From Candidatus Kuenenia stuttgartensis (GTDB lineage Bacteria; Pseudomonadota; Alphaproteobacteria; SMXS01), in NCBI GenBank assembly GCA_943329845.2, contig CALQFM020000026.1:1-51412 (forward strand): a DNA stretch of 51,412 nt, read 5' to 3'. The notes beneath the pieces are model-generated. The model did not search any database and was not told the origin of the DNA. It saw nothing but the letters and a program-made list of their open reading frames with translations. The translations under genes and the position numbers were made by a program. Of the stretch, positions 17,355 to 26,086 are shown piece by piece (the stretch's first letter is position 1; the number at the start of each line of letters is the position of its first letter).

Positions 17355-18143
17355 ATGGGCGTTTACGAGAGATTCAGCCTTGCCGGCAAGGTGGCGGTGG
17401 TCACCGGCGGTGGCAGGGGAATCGGCCGGGCCATCGCGCTCGCCTTCGCCGAAGCCGGCGCCGACGTGGCGGTGATGGCGCGGCGCCAGGCCGACGTGGA
17501 TACGGTGGCGGCCGAGATCGCGTTCGCGGGGCGGCGCTCGCTGGGCATCGCCGGCGACCTGACGCTGGAGCGCACCATTCCCGATGCGCTCGACCGGGTA
17601 ATCGCCGAACTCGGCGGCCTCCACATCATGGTCAACAATGCGGGCGGCAACCCGGACGGACTCGCCCATCCGGTGGCGGAGATGTCGCTGGAAAAGTGGG
17701 ACGAGCTGCTCGCCCACAACATGCGCCACAAGTTCTGGGGATCGAACCAGGCGGCGCGGCGCATGGGCGAGGGCGGGCGGATCATCAACGTGGTGTCGCG
17801 CGCGGTCGCCGTGGCGACGCCGGGGAGCGGCGCCTATGCGGCGGGCAACGCCGGTATCGTCGCCATGTCGAAAACCATGGCGGTGGAACTGGGGCCGCGC
17901 AAGATCACGGTGAACTGTATCGCGCCCGGCGTGGTCGAGACCGACTACCTGAAGGCGCACGCGGCGGTGCGGCTCGGCCTTACCGACCTCACGCCCGAGG
18001 GGCTGCAGGCGTTCCAGCCCTTCGCCGCGCCGGCCGGCCGCATCGGCCAGCCGGACGACATCGCCGCGGCGGCGCTCTACCTGGCGTCGCCCGCCGCTGA
18101 ATGGATCACCGGCGAGTGCATCATGGTGTCGGGCGGGCGGTGA
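17355..18143 (+). CDS. SDR family protein with catalytic Lys replaced by Asn
   Basis: 262 aa. The NAD(P) motif TGGGRGIG (17-24), NNAG (94-97) and conserved Asn122 are present. Ser148 and Tyr161 keep the normal 13-residue spacing, but the YxxxK lysine is Asn165 (YAAGN). Later hallmarks (NCIAPGVVETDYL, ITGECIMVSGG) are intact, so the gene is not decaying. Without the lysine, normal hydride-transfer chemistry is doubtful; it may be a weak enzyme, use other chemistry or be a binding protein. GGGGAGG precedes the ATG. Confidence 0.9.
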   Translation: MGVYERFSLAGKVAVVTGGGRGIGRAIALAFAEAGADVAVMARRQADVDTVAAEIAFAGRRSLGIAGDLTLERTIPDALDRVIAELGGLHIMVNNAGGNPDGLAHPVAEMSLEKWDELLAHNMRHKFWGSNQAARRMGEGGRIINVVSRAVAVATPGSGAYAAGNAGIVAMSKTMAVELGPRKITVNCIAPGVVETDYLKAHAAVRLGLTDLTPEGLQAFQPFAAPAGRIGQPDDIAAAALYLASPAAEWITGECIMVSGGR

Positions 18144-18176
18144 CGGTTTCCCGGAACTTCCCGCCGCCTAAATCGA

Positions 18177-18491
18177 TCAGTAGCGCGCCATGCCCGGCTC
18201 GACGGCCTGCGCCCAGGCGTCGATGCCGCCCTTGAGGTTGAGCGCGCCGCCGTAGCCGTTCTGGCGCAGGAAGTTGGTGATCATGCGGCTGCGCCCGCCG
18301 TGATGGCACATGACGACGATGGTGCCGTCCGTGGGCAGTTCGGACAGGCGCTGCGGCACCTGCTGCATCGGGATGTCGACGGAGCCGGCGACCTTGCAGA
18401 TGGCGACCTCGTGCGGCTCGCGCACGTCAAGCAGGGTGTAGCGTTCGCCGCTGTCGCGCATGTCCTTCAGCTTCAGCACGTCGATTTCCAT
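18177..18491 (-). CDS. Single-domain rhodanese-like protein
   Basis: 104 aa from ATG 18491 (MEIDVLKLKDM), which has AAGGAAG upstream. It has the rhodanese signatures LLDVREPHEV and active-site loop CHHGGRS with the catalytic Cys, followed by FLRQNGYGGALNLKGGIDAW. It probably transfers sulfane sulfur in the cytoplasm. It is convergent with the SDR gene, 33 bp apart. Confidence 0.9.
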   Translation of the reverse strand: MEIDVLKLKDMRDSGERYTLLDVREPHEVAICKVAGSVDIPMQQVPQRLSELPTDGTIVVMCHHGGRSRMITNFLRQNGYGGALNLKGGIDAWAQAVEPGMARY

Positions 18492-18604
18492 GGCCGCTTC
18501 CTTTCGTCTCAATTCCCTTGATCTGCCCTGGCCCGTCCTTGACCGGCGGACGCCGATAATGGCGGCGTCGAGTGCGTTGCGCCAGTCGAAGCGCGAGGAC
18601 GGGT

Positions 18605-18618
18605 TTGATCCAGATCAC
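18605..18618. promoter_or_regulatory. FNR/FixK-like box
   Basis: TTGAT-CCAG-ATCAC matches the TTGAT-N4-ATCAA consensus at nine of ten positions. It lies 89 bp before the coiled-coil protein gene and 113 bp before the rhodanese start on the other strand, so either may respond to oxygen or redox state. Confidence 0.5.
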
Positions 18619-18706
18619 AAGGGCGGCCGCCGCGGTCAGCTAGAAGGACAGAAGCGTCGGCGCGGCGGCTCCCCGCCGCACGGCCGCTCAACAGGAGAAT
18701 CGGCAG

Positions 18707-18994
18707 ATGAATAAGAGAGACGACTATGTCGAGAAGCTGAAGTCGCAACTCGACGCCTGGAATGCGGATGTCGACGCGCTCGAGAGCCGCGCGCACAAGG
18801 CCCAAGCCGAGGCGCAGGCCGTCTACCAGGCCCAGGTAGAGGCGCTCCGCGCCAGATCAGAGCAGGCCAGGCTGCAGCTGGACCTGCTGCGCCGGGCCAG
18901 CGAGGACGCGTGGTCGGAGATGCGGTCCGGCATGGAAAAAGCGTGGGACGACATGGGCGAGGCGGTCAAGGCGGCGTCGTCGCGGTTCAAGTAG
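18707..18994 (+). CDS. Small coiled-coil protein
   Basis: 95 aa, almost entirely helical with heptad-like charge patterning (VEKLKSQLDAW, ALESRAHKAQAEAQ, LRRASEDAWSEMRSGMEKAW). No signal peptide or membrane segment. It resembles short helical stress-associated proteins, but I cannot name a function. CAGGAG lies upstream of the ATG, and an FNR-like box lies 89 bp upstream. Confidence 0.75.
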   Translation: MNKRDDYVEKLKSQLDAWNADVDALESRAHKAQAEAQAVYQAQVEALRARSEQARLQLDLLRRASEDAWSEMRSGMEKAWDDMGEAVKAASSRFK

Positions 18995-19092
18995 CTGCCC
19001 CTCGGCAAAGGGTGCCAGATGCGGCGGGCGCTCGACATCCGGTGAAGGCGCGGCATAGGCTCCTTCGGTGACCGGAGGGGAGGCCGTTTCGG

Positions 19093-20757
19093 ATGGATCG
19101 CTATGACTACATCGTGATCGGCGCGGGATCCGCCGGCTGCGTGCTGGCCAACCGGCTGACGCAGGACGGCAAGTCGACGGTCCTGCTGCTCGAGGCGGGC
19201 GGCCGGGACGATTCCCTGCTGGTCCGCATGCCGGCGGGCGCGGGCCAGCTGATCAAGGAAAAAGGGCCATTCAACTGGGGTTTCTGGACCGAACCGGAGC
19301 CGCGCCTGGGCAACCGCAAGCTCTGGTGGCCGCGCGGCAGGGGCTGGGGCGGTTCGTCCTCCATCAACGGCATGATCTATATCCGCGGCCACGCCCGTGA
19401 CTACGACCACTGGCGGCAGATGGGACTTCGCGGCTGGTCCTATGCCGAGGTGCTGCCCTATTTCAAGCGCTCCGAGGCGCTGGAGGGCGGAGGCGACGCC
19501 TATCACGGCACCGATGGCCCGCTGCATATCTCGAACGCCGCGACACCCAACCCGATCTTCCAGGGGTTCATCGCCGCCGGCGAGCAGGCGGGGCACAAAC
19601 GGACCGCCGACTTCAACGGCTACCAGCAGGAAGGCTTCGGGCCGTACCAGCTTACCATCCGCGACGGCCAGCGCTGGAGCGCGTCGGCGGGCTTCCTGCG
19701 CCCGATCCTCGGCAAACGGTCCAACCTGTTCACGCAAACCGACGCGCGCACGACCCGCATCCTGGTCGAGGGCGGCCGCGCCACGGGCGTCGAGTTCGCC
19801 CAGGGCAGGGACCGGCGGCGCCGCGTGGTCCACGCGAACGCCGAGGTGCTGCTCTGCGCCGGCGCGGTGCAGTCGCCGCACATCCTGCAATTGTCGGGCA
19901 TCGGCGACCCGGAGGCGCTCGCTGCCGCGGGCATACCGGTGGTGCATTCGTTGAAGGGAGTCGGGCAGAACCTGCAGGATCACCTCGATGTGATCCTGGC
20001 GTGGGAATGCCCCAGGCCGATCACCGCGTTCACGCATAACCGGGGTCTCGCCAAGCTGGCGACGGGGCTGAACTACCTGCTGCGCGGTCAGGGGCCGGGG
20101 CGGCAGAATTTTCTCGAGGCCGGCGCGTTCCTCAAGTCGCGGCCGGATTTGGAGTTGCCCGACCTGCAGCTTCACTGCGTACTGGCGCTGATGCAGGATC
20201 ACGGTCGGGTGCCCATGGACCGCGACGGCTTCTCGGTCCATGTCTGCCAGCTTCGCCCGGAGAGCCGGGGCAGCGTCGGGCTGCGTTCGCCCGACCCGTT
20301 CGACGATCCGGCGATCCGGGGCAACTACCTGGCGTCGGACAACGACCGCCGGTCCATGCGTGACGGCATTCGCATGGTGCGCCAGGTCGTTGCCCAGCCG
20401 GCCCTCGACGGTCTGCGCGGGCCGGAGCTCAATCCGGGCGCCGACGTCCAGGACGACGACCAGATCGATGCGTGGATCACCAGGGCGGCCGAGACGATCT
20501 ACCATCCTGTCGGCACCTGCCGCATGGGCGTCGCTGGCGATCCGATGGCGGTGGTGGACGACACCTTGAAGGTGATGGGATTGGCCGGCCTTCGGGTGGT
20601 CGATGCGTCGGTCATGCCGACGCTGATCGGCGGCAACACCAATGCGCCGACGATCATGGTCGCGGAAAAGGCCGCCGACATGATCCTGGGCCGCGCGCCG
20701 CCGGCGCCGGAAGAGGTTCCCGTGTTCGGTGATACGCTGGAGCGGCGCAGGGCATGA
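19093..20757 (+). CDS. GMC family FAD oxidoreductase (choline-dehydrogenase-like)
   Basis: 554 aa. An N-terminal FAD motif (VIGAGSAGCVLANRL), the GMC signature region (WPRGRGWGGSSSINGMIYIRG, from about residue 77) and the C-terminal catalytic block (YHPVGTCRMG, then GNTNAPTIMVAEKAADM) are all present. It oxidises primary alcohols. Its stop overlaps the start of the next flavoprotein (ATGA), so the two are translationally coupled and probably act on consecutive steps. Confidence 0.92.
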   Translation: MDRYDYIVIGAGSAGCVLANRLTQDGKSTVLLLEAGGRDDSLLVRMPAGAGQLIKEKGPFNWGFWTEPEPRLGNRKLWWPRGRGWGGSSSINGMIYIRGHARDYDHWRQMGLRGWSYAEVLPYFKRSEALEGGGDAYHGTDGPLHISNAATPNPIFQGFIAAGEQAGHKRTADFNGYQQEGFGPYQLTIRDGQRWSASAGFLRPILGKRSNLFTQTDARTTRILVEGGRATGVEFAQGRDRRRRVVHANAEVLLCAGAVQSPHILQLSGIGDPEALAAAGIPVVHSLKGVGQNLQDHLDVILAWECPRPITAFTHNRGLAKLATGLNYLLRGQGPGRQNFLEAGAFLKSRPDLELPDLQLHCVLALMQDHGRVPMDRDGFSVHVCQLRPESRGSVGLRSPDPFDDPAIRGNYLASDNDRRSMRDGIRMVRQVVAQPALDGLRGPELNPGADVQDDDQIDAWITRAAETIYHPVGTCRMGVAGDPMAVVDDTLKVMGLAGLRVVDASVMPTLIGGNTNAPTIMVAEKAADMILGRAPPAPEEVPVFGDTLERRRA

Positions 20758-21893
20758 CCACATCGGCCGACCTCCTGGTCATCGGCGCCGGCCCGTTCGG
20801 CCTGTCGCTGGCGGCGCATGCTCGCGCGCTGGGATTGTCGACTATCGTTCTTGGCAAGCCCATGGGCTTCTGGAAGGAAAACATGCCCCGGGGCATGTAT
20901 CTGCGTTCGGGCTGCGACTGGCACCTGGACGCGGACGGGCGGCACACCATCGAGGCATTCCTCGCCACCCGGGGCCAGGCGCCGGCCGATGTGGAACCGC
21001 TGTCGCGGGACTTCTACCTGGACTATGCCGACTGGTTCATGCGGCAGGCGGGTATCGAGCCACGTCCCGGCATGGTGCGGGCGCTGGAGCGGACCCCCGG
21101 CGGATTCATTGCCACCTTGGACAACATGTCCTTGATCGAGGCGCGCAACGTGGCTGTCGCCGTCGGCTTCGGCAACTTCGCGAACCTGCCGGTGGAACTG
21201 GCGCGGATGTTGCCGCCCAGCCGCTGGTCGCATACCGGCTACCCTGGCGACCTGGCGAGGTTCAAGGACAAGCGGGTGATGATCGTCGGCGGCCGCCAGA
21301 GCGCGTTCGAATGGGCGGCAATCCTGGCCGACGAAGGCGCGGCTCAGGTCCATGTGTCGCACCGGCATGACTCGCCGGCCTTCGAGGCGTCGGACTGGTC
21401 GTGGGTAAACCCGCTGGTCGATGGCATGGTCGACGATCCGGGCTGGTTTCGTGGCCTGGCGAAGGAAGAGCAGGACGGCCTGGTCAGGCGCCTGTGGATC
21501 GAGGGCCGGTCGAAGGTCGAGCCGTGGCTGGAAAGCCGGGTGATGCGGCCGGGCGTGAGCCTGTGGCCGCGCACCAATCTCGTATCCTCCACGGAAACCG
21601 CCGACGGCCTGGCGGTTACCCTGGACAACGGCACGACGCTGTATGTGGATCATGTGATCCTGGCGACCGGTTACCGGGTGCGTATGGCGCGCGTGCCGTT
21701 TCTCGCGGACCTGCAGGGCGAACTCGATGTCGCGGACGGTTTTCCGGTTCTCGACGAGCAATTCCAGACCAGTGTTCCCGGCCTGTTCATCACCTCCATG
21801 CCGGCGACACGGGATTTCGGACCGTTCTTCGCATTCACCGTTTCGGTTCGCACGTCGGCGCGGCTCATCGTGCGGGCAATAGCCAGTCGCTGA
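20754..21893 (+). CDS. FAD/NAD(P)-binding flavoprotein monooxygenase-like
   Basis: 379 aa. FAD motif VIGAGPFGLSLAAHA at the N-terminus; second dinucleotide motif IVGGRQSAFEWAAIL about residue 185; an ATGYR motif near residue 305, typical of N-hydroxylating and Baeyer-Villiger-type monooxygenases and related NAD(P)-binding flavoproteins. The ATG overlaps the GMC stop by 4 bases. Substrate unknown; an oxidative step after the GMC dehydrogenase is plausible. Confidence 0.82.
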   Translation: MTTSADLLVIGAGPFGLSLAAHARALGLSTIVLGKPMGFWKENMPRGMYLRSGCDWHLDADGRHTIEAFLATRGQAPADVEPLSRDFYLDYADWFMRQAGIEPRPGMVRALERTPGGFIATLDNMSLIEARNVAVAVGFGNFANLPVELARMLPPSRWSHTGYPGDLARFKDKRVMIVGGRQSAFEWAAILADEGAAQVHVSHRHDSPAFEASDWSWVNPLVDGMVDDPGWFRGLAKEEQDGLVRRLWIEGRSKVEPWLESRVMRPGVSLWPRTNLVSSTETADGLAVTLDNGTTLYVDHVILATGYRVRMARVPFLADLQGELDVADGFPVLDEQFQTSVPGLFITSMPATRDFGPFFAFTVSVRTSARLIVRAIASR

Positions 21894-21970
21894 AAAATGA
21901 CCGTTTGTTCAGTTGACCCGCCGGGTACCGCAGGGGCATGGTGAAATCCTGCGAAACGAGGAGAAACCGC

Positions 21971-22426
21971 ATGTCGGAAGAACGCTGGAAGAAGATCGAG
22001 GACCGCCTGGCGCTCGAGGACGTGCTGAGCGCCTATTGCGCCGCCATCGACTCGTTGTCCGACATGGACGGCCTGCTGGCCTGCTTTACCGAAGACGCGG
22101 TCCTCGACCTGGGGGGCATCAATCTGCCGCGCTTCGATGGGCATGCGGGAATCCGCCATTTCTTCACCCAGGTGTTCGATGACATGACCCATCACGCCCA
22201 CTTCGTCAGCAACTTCACGGTGGCCCGGATGGACGGCGACACCGCGACTTGCACCGCCTATGTGATGGGCATGGGCGTGGCCCGCGACGGCCAGAGTGTG
22301 CTGGTCTACGTGAAATATTTCCTCGACTACGTCCGCACAGCGTCGGGCTGGAAGCTGAGCAAGTTCGCCGAGAGCGGCCTGATGCCGCTCCCGGAGTCGC
22401 TCACCGGCATCCACGGTCGAGACTAG
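21971..22426 (+). CDS. SnoaL-like / NTF2-fold protein
   Basis: 151 aa from ATG 21971 (MSEERWKKIEDRLA), which has AGGAGA upstream. The pattern (LEDVLSAYCAAIDSLSDMD, LLACFTEDAVLDL, then HFVSNFTVARMDGDTATC) fits the SnoaL_4 group. The same fold serves as the beta subunit of ring-hydroxylating oxygenases and as small isomerases or dehydratases. It follows the flavoprotein by 77 bp in the same direction. Confidence 0.82.
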   Translation: MSEERWKKIEDRLALEDVLSAYCAAIDSLSDMDGLLACFTEDAVLDLGGINLPRFDGHAGIRHFFTQVFDDMTHHAHFVSNFTVARMDGDTATCTAYVMGMGVARDGQSVLVYVKYFLDYVRTASGWKLSKFAESGLMPLPESLTGIHGRD

Positions 22427-22480
22427 AGCGAAAGCCTGTCAGGTTGGGTCGTCCGGATGGCAAGCCGCTAGCGCGGCTCA

Positions 22481-22602
22481 CCCCTCATCCGCCGCTTCGC
22501 GGCACCTTCTCCCCGGCGGGGAGAAGGGCTTCGTCGGGGCACCAGCCAACTCCCTTCTCCCCGCCGGGGAGAAGGTCAGGATGAGGGGGACCGCGAAGCG
22601 GT
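22481..22602. repeat. REP-like intergenic palindromic element
   Basis: Outer arms CCCCTCATCC (22481-22490) and GGATGAGGGG (22579-22588) enclose two 23-bp palindromes built on CCTTCTCCCC / GGGGAGAAGG (22505-22527 and 22553-22575), with small CCGC-TTC-GCGG type hairpins at the flanks. This arrangement is typical of intergenic repeats dispersed in alphaproteobacterial genomes. It fills most of the gap between two genes that converge here and may stop transcription from both. Confidence 0.8.
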
Positions 22603-22660
22603 TCATGGCGGGCCAGCTGCTCGAATAGCCGTCGGCGAACCAGCCTTCGCGGCTACCGCT

Positions 22661-23626
22661 CTATTTTCCAGTCAGCCTTTCGACAACCGGCGCGAAGCCG
22701 TCGACGCAGCGGTCGAGAATGCTGACATAGGAGAAGCCGTAGAGTTCGCGGCGGCGCTCCAGTTCCTCGCAGATATAGTCGACCGAGCCGACAAGGGCGT
22801 GCGGGAACGACAGGAACGTGTCCGTGTCCATGTCCATTTCCCGCGCCATGGCCTCGGCGGTGCCCCGCTGGTTGTCGGTGACCGCGCCGTAATAGATGCC
22901 GATCTCGATCTCGATGTCGTCGAACCGGTCCCCGGCGCCTTCACGGATCCAGTTGATCTTGTCCATGGTGCCGTCGGCTGTTGAGTAGGCGGCGATGTTG
23001 GTCGAGTCCATCTTTCCCGCCTTGTTGTTGAAGTTCAGGCTGGCGATGTCGGCTTCGCGGCCGGCCAGCCGCAATACGCGGGGCGAGCCGCCGCCGATCA
23101 TGATCGGCACGGGCCCGCGCGGGCGGGGCGTGCCTTCGTAGCCGACGGCCCGGACCTGCTTGCCCTCGACGTTCATGATGCCGCCGGCGCGGTGCGCCTT
23201 GGCGACCTTGATGGTTTCCTCGAGCCGGTCGATGCGGCGGCCGATGGGATCGTAGGGCACGCCCATGGCCTCGTACTCGCCCTCGATCCAGCCGGCGCCC
23301 AGGCCCAGTTCCAGCCGGCCGTTCGACAGGAAGTCGATGGTCATGGCTTCCTTGACCAGCACCGCCGCCGGCCTGTAGCCGGTACAGAACACCCGGCAGC
23401 CGATCTTCAGGGTCGACGTCGCTTCCGCCGCCATGGCCATGGCCGGAACGGCGGCCAGATCCTGGGGCGGATGGCCCGACGCGGCCGGACCGGGGCCGAG
23501 ATAGTGATCGGCCAGATGGAAGGCGGAAAAACCCTGCGCCTCCGCTGTTGTCACCTTGCGGCGCCAATCCTCCGGCGTCTCGGCGTCATAGGCCTGCCAG
23601 GAAAAACGGAACGGCTTCTTGCGCAT
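22661..23626 (-). CDS. LLM class (luciferase-like) flavin-dependent oxidoreductase
   Basis: 321 aa. Luciferase-like barrel signatures: FSAFHLADHYLGPG, LKIGCRVFCTGYRPAAVLVKEA, LSNGRLELGLGAGW, and PIMIGGGSPRVLRLAGREADI. Members use F420 or FMNH2 to oxidise or reduce diverse substrates. It is divergent from the Rieske gene at 23743, with a palindrome between them, so both may answer to one regulator. Confidence 0.9.
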   Translation of the reverse strand: MRKKPFRFSWQAYDAETPEDWRRKVTTAEAQGFSAFHLADHYLGPGPAASGHPPQDLAAVPAMAMAAEATSTLKIGCRVFCTGYRPAAVLVKEAMTIDFLSNGRLELGLGAGWIEGEYEAMGVPYDPIGRRIDRLEETIKVAKAHRAGGIMNVEGKQVRAVGYEGTPRPRGPVPIMIGGGSPRVLRLAGREADIASLNFNNKAGKMDSTNIAAYSTADGTMDKINWIREGAGDRFDDIEIEIGIYYGAVTDNQRGTAEAMAREMDMDTDTFLSFPHALVGSVDYICEELERRRELYGFSYVSILDRCVDGFAPVVERLTGK

Positions 23627-23656
23627 GTGCGACTCTCCCCGGTTTTGTGCAACACT

Positions 23657-23676
23657 TGTTGTCTAGCCGTACAACA
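23657..23676. promoter_or_regulatory. Candidate operator, LLM/Rieske divergent promoter
   Basis: TGTTGT-CTAGCCGT-ACAACA is a perfect 6-bp inverted repeat in the AT-rich region between divergent start codons 23626 and 23743. It is a candidate site for the TetR-type regulator encoded at 25109, downstream of the Rieske gene. Confidence 0.45.
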
Positions 23677-23742
23677 TAGTAAGTGATTATTCTATATTCA
23701 CGAGAACGCCGCAGTCGCGGCGCCGGAATGGGGAACACGGTC

Positions 23743-25029
23743 ATGGTTGCGATCACCCGCGTCAAGGAAAGCATCATCACGCCGGCCGAGAAGGCGCCCG
23801 AGCCCAATCTCGGGTCGGAGCTGATCCCGAAAGAGCGCTACACCTCGCCCGAGTTCATGGCGCTCGAATGGGAGAAGCTGTGGACCAAGGTTTGGCTGGT
23901 TGGCTGCCGCGAGGACGAGATCCCGGAAGCCGGTGACTACCTCACCACCGACATCGGCACCGAGAGCCTGCTGATCGTTCGCGGCGAGGATGGCAAGGCG
24001 CGGACGTTCTACAATGTCTGCAACCACCGCGGAAACCAGGTGAAGTTCGATCACTCCGGCAATTCCCGCACGCTGCAATGCGCCTACCATTTCTGGGAAT
24101 ACGACCTGACCGGCAAGCTGGTGAGCGTGCCCGACGAGCAGGACTTCACCCAGGGCTGCCCCAAGGACCAGCTTAGCCTGAAGACCATCCGCACCGACGT
24201 CTGGGGCGGCTGGGTGTGGTTCAACCTGGATCCGGAAGGCGAGTCGCTGCAGGACTATCTGGGCATCATCCCGCACCACCTGGGCCCCTACCATTTCGAC
24301 CGCATGGCCATGGTGATGAACGTCACCGTGGAGTCCGACTGCAACTGGAAGACCTCGGTCGACGCGTTCAACGAGGTCTATCACGTCCAGTGCATCCATC
24401 CGGAACTGTCCTACACCATCGACGACGTGGACGTGCAGATCGACCTCTATGAGCGGCACAACCGTTACCTCGTGCCGTATCACACCTACAGCCCGCGGCT
24501 GGGCTACGAGCCGCACGAGGTGCCGGAGATCCTGTCGAACCAGCTCAAGGCGGTCGGGATGAACCCGGACGAGTACATCGGCCGGGTCGGCGAGATCCGC
24601 AACGCCATGCAGGTTTACAAGCGCACGAGCCAGCAGGCGCGGGGCGTCGACTATTCGGAGCTGAACGACGACCAGCTCACCGACAATTACCACTACATGA
24701 TCTTCCCCAACCTGACGCTCAACATCTTCTCGGACCGGATGATGCTGTTCCGCCAGCGGCCCCACGAGAGCGATCCGAACAAGATGTATTACGACGTCAC
24801 CGTGCATGTCCGGGTGCCGGACAACCAGCCGCGCCCGCCGATGCCGGATCACGAGCACGTGGCGTTCGGCGAGCGGTCGCTGGGCCTCGTCCTGGATCAG
24901 GATGCGGTCAACCTGCCGCATGTGCAGAAGGGCATGAACTCGGAAGCCTTCACGGGCCTGTGGATCTCCAGCCAGGAGCGCCGCATCCGGCACATGCACC
25001 ATACGCTGATGAAATATATCGAGGCATGA
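23743..25029 (+). CDS. Rieske oxygenase alpha subunit
   Basis: 428 aa from ATG 23743 (MVAITRVKES), chosen for GGGGA 8 bases upstream; ATG 23728 is an in-frame alternative and earlier starts lie in the promoter region. Rieske ligands are C93, H95, C113 and H116 (CNH, CAYH); the usual Gly after the second His is Phe. The catalytic iron site is VYHVQCIH. It is followed by a TetR gene on the same strand. Partner electron-transfer proteins are not in the window. Confidence 0.9.
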   Translation: MVAITRVKESIITPAEKAPEPNLGSELIPKERYTSPEFMALEWEKLWTKVWLVGCREDEIPEAGDYLTTDIGTESLLIVRGEDGKARTFYNVCNHRGNQVKFDHSGNSRTLQCAYHFWEYDLTGKLVSVPDEQDFTQGCPKDQLSLKTIRTDVWGGWVWFNLDPEGESLQDYLGIIPHHLGPYHFDRMAMVMNVTVESDCNWKTSVDAFNEVYHVQCIHPELSYTIDDVDVQIDLYERHNRYLVPYHTYSPRLGYEPHEVPEILSNQLKAVGMNPDEYIGRVGEIRNAMQVYKRTSQQARGVDYSELNDDQLTDNYHYMIFPNLTLNIFSDRMMLFRQRPHESDPNKMYYDVTVHVRVPDNQPRPPMPDHEHVAFGERSLGLVLDQDAVNLPHVQKGMNSEAFTGLWISSQERRIRHMHHTLMKYIEA

Positions 25030-25108
25030 GCGCAGCGCGGGATTGGACCTGCGATGCCGGGCCGGGCAGAATGGGGTTACCGGTGAGTAAACTGGCAGAC
25101 GAGGCGCC

Positions 25109-25780
25109 ATGGGCAAGCCAATGACAGCCAAGCGCGGCGACGACCTTGAGACGACCGCCGGAAGCGAGCGTCCCAAGCGCCGCAAGCGGCTGGCGGCGCC
25201 CGAGCGGCGGGAGCAGATCCTGAAGGCCGCCCAGCGGGTGTTCATCCGCACCGGCCTGGGCGGTTCGCGCACGCGGGAGCTGGCGTTGGAGGCGGGTGTC
25301 AACGAGGCGACGCTGTTCACCCACTTCAAGACCAAGGAAGAGCTGTTCGACGCCGCCGTCGTCGAGCCGCTGGAGCGGCTGGTCGAGAAGGAGATGAACA
25401 TCGACCGCAGCTACCGCAGCGCCACCTCGCAGGAAGAGCAGCAGCGGCTGAACCTCGAAGCGCACCAGCGGCTGCTCGACACCATCCGCGAAATCTATCC
25501 CCTGCTGGTGACCGCGCTGTTCTCGGACAGCGAACGGGGGCGGCAGTTCTACCGGGATCATCTCTATCCCTGGTTCCAGTCGCTGGCGCCGAGCATCCGC
25601 GAATCCTATGGCGGCCGGCGCCGCAACAAGGATCTGGACCCGCAGTTCCTGTCGATGATCGGCGTGGGCGCCTACCTGGCGCTGGTCATGGACCACTCGT
25701 TCCGGGACGCCGAGATCGACGCCGACAAGATGGTCCGCACCGTCGCGACCCTGTTCGCCTCCGGGGCCTACGAGCCCTGA
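25109..25780 (+). CDS. TetR/AcrR family transcriptional regulator
   Basis: 223 aa. After a basic N-terminal tail, residues about 33-80 form the TetR helix-turn-helix (REQILKAAQRVFIRTGLGGS, ELALEAGVNEATLFTHFKTKEELF). The C-terminal domain resembles AcrR-type ligand domains. It lies 79 bp after a Rieske gene, whose promoter carries an inverted repeat, so it is a candidate local repressor. Its sequence is distinct from the three other TetR proteins further right. Confidence 0.9.
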   Translation: MGKPMTAKRGDDLETTAGSERPKRRKRLAAPERREQILKAAQRVFIRTGLGGSRTRELALEAGVNEATLFTHFKTKEELFDAAVVEPLERLVEKEMNIDRSYRSATSQEEQQRLNLEAHQRLLDTIREIYPLLVTALFSDSERGRQFYRDHLYPWFQSLAPSIRESYGGRRRNKDLDPQFLSMIGVGAYLALVMDHSFRDAEIDADKMVRTVATLFASGAYEP

Positions 25781-25781
25781 G

Positions 25782-26078
25782 CTACCACACCTGCTCCAGC
25801 CGGTCGGCCTCGATGCCGCCTTCCAGCAGTTCGACCACCTTCACCGCGGCCTTGGCGCGGTGGTCCGAACTCATGTGCGCCTCGTGGGCGGCCTTGTCGG
25901 CATAGACCTCGATGGCGACGAAGGTATGCGGGTCCGGCGTCCGGTAGGCGCGGTAGAATACGTTGCCCGGCTCCACCGTTTCCACGTTCCGGGCGACGCC
26001 GGTGACCATCTCCTCGAACGCCTTAGCCATGCCCGCCTTCGCGCGCACCTTGGCGATCACCGCGATCATCTTTCCCAT
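25782..26078 (-). CDS. Antibiotic biosynthesis monooxygenase (ABM) domain protein
   Basis: 98 aa from ATG 26078 (MGKMIAVIAKVRAKAG), which has GAGG upstream and starts 8 bases after the stop of the SnoaL-like gene. The dimeric ferredoxin-like ABM fold is suggested by AVIAKVRAKAGMAKAFEEM, NVFYRAYRTPDPHTFVAIEVY and AAHEAHMSSDHRAKA. Such proteins are cofactor-free oxygenases or auxiliary proteins. Operon with 26087-26542. Confidence 0.87.
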   Translation of the reverse strand: MGKMIAVIAKVRAKAGMAKAFEEMVTGVARNVETVEPGNVFYRAYRTPDPHTFVAIEVYADKAAHEAHMSSDHRAKAAVKVVELLEGGIEADRLEQVW

Positions 26079-26086
26079 GACGTGCC

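Noticed and set aside
21895-21930. TGACC ... TTGACC repeats before the SnoaL-like gene at 21971
   Set aside because: The halves are direct rather than inverted and do not match the shared operator when aligned.
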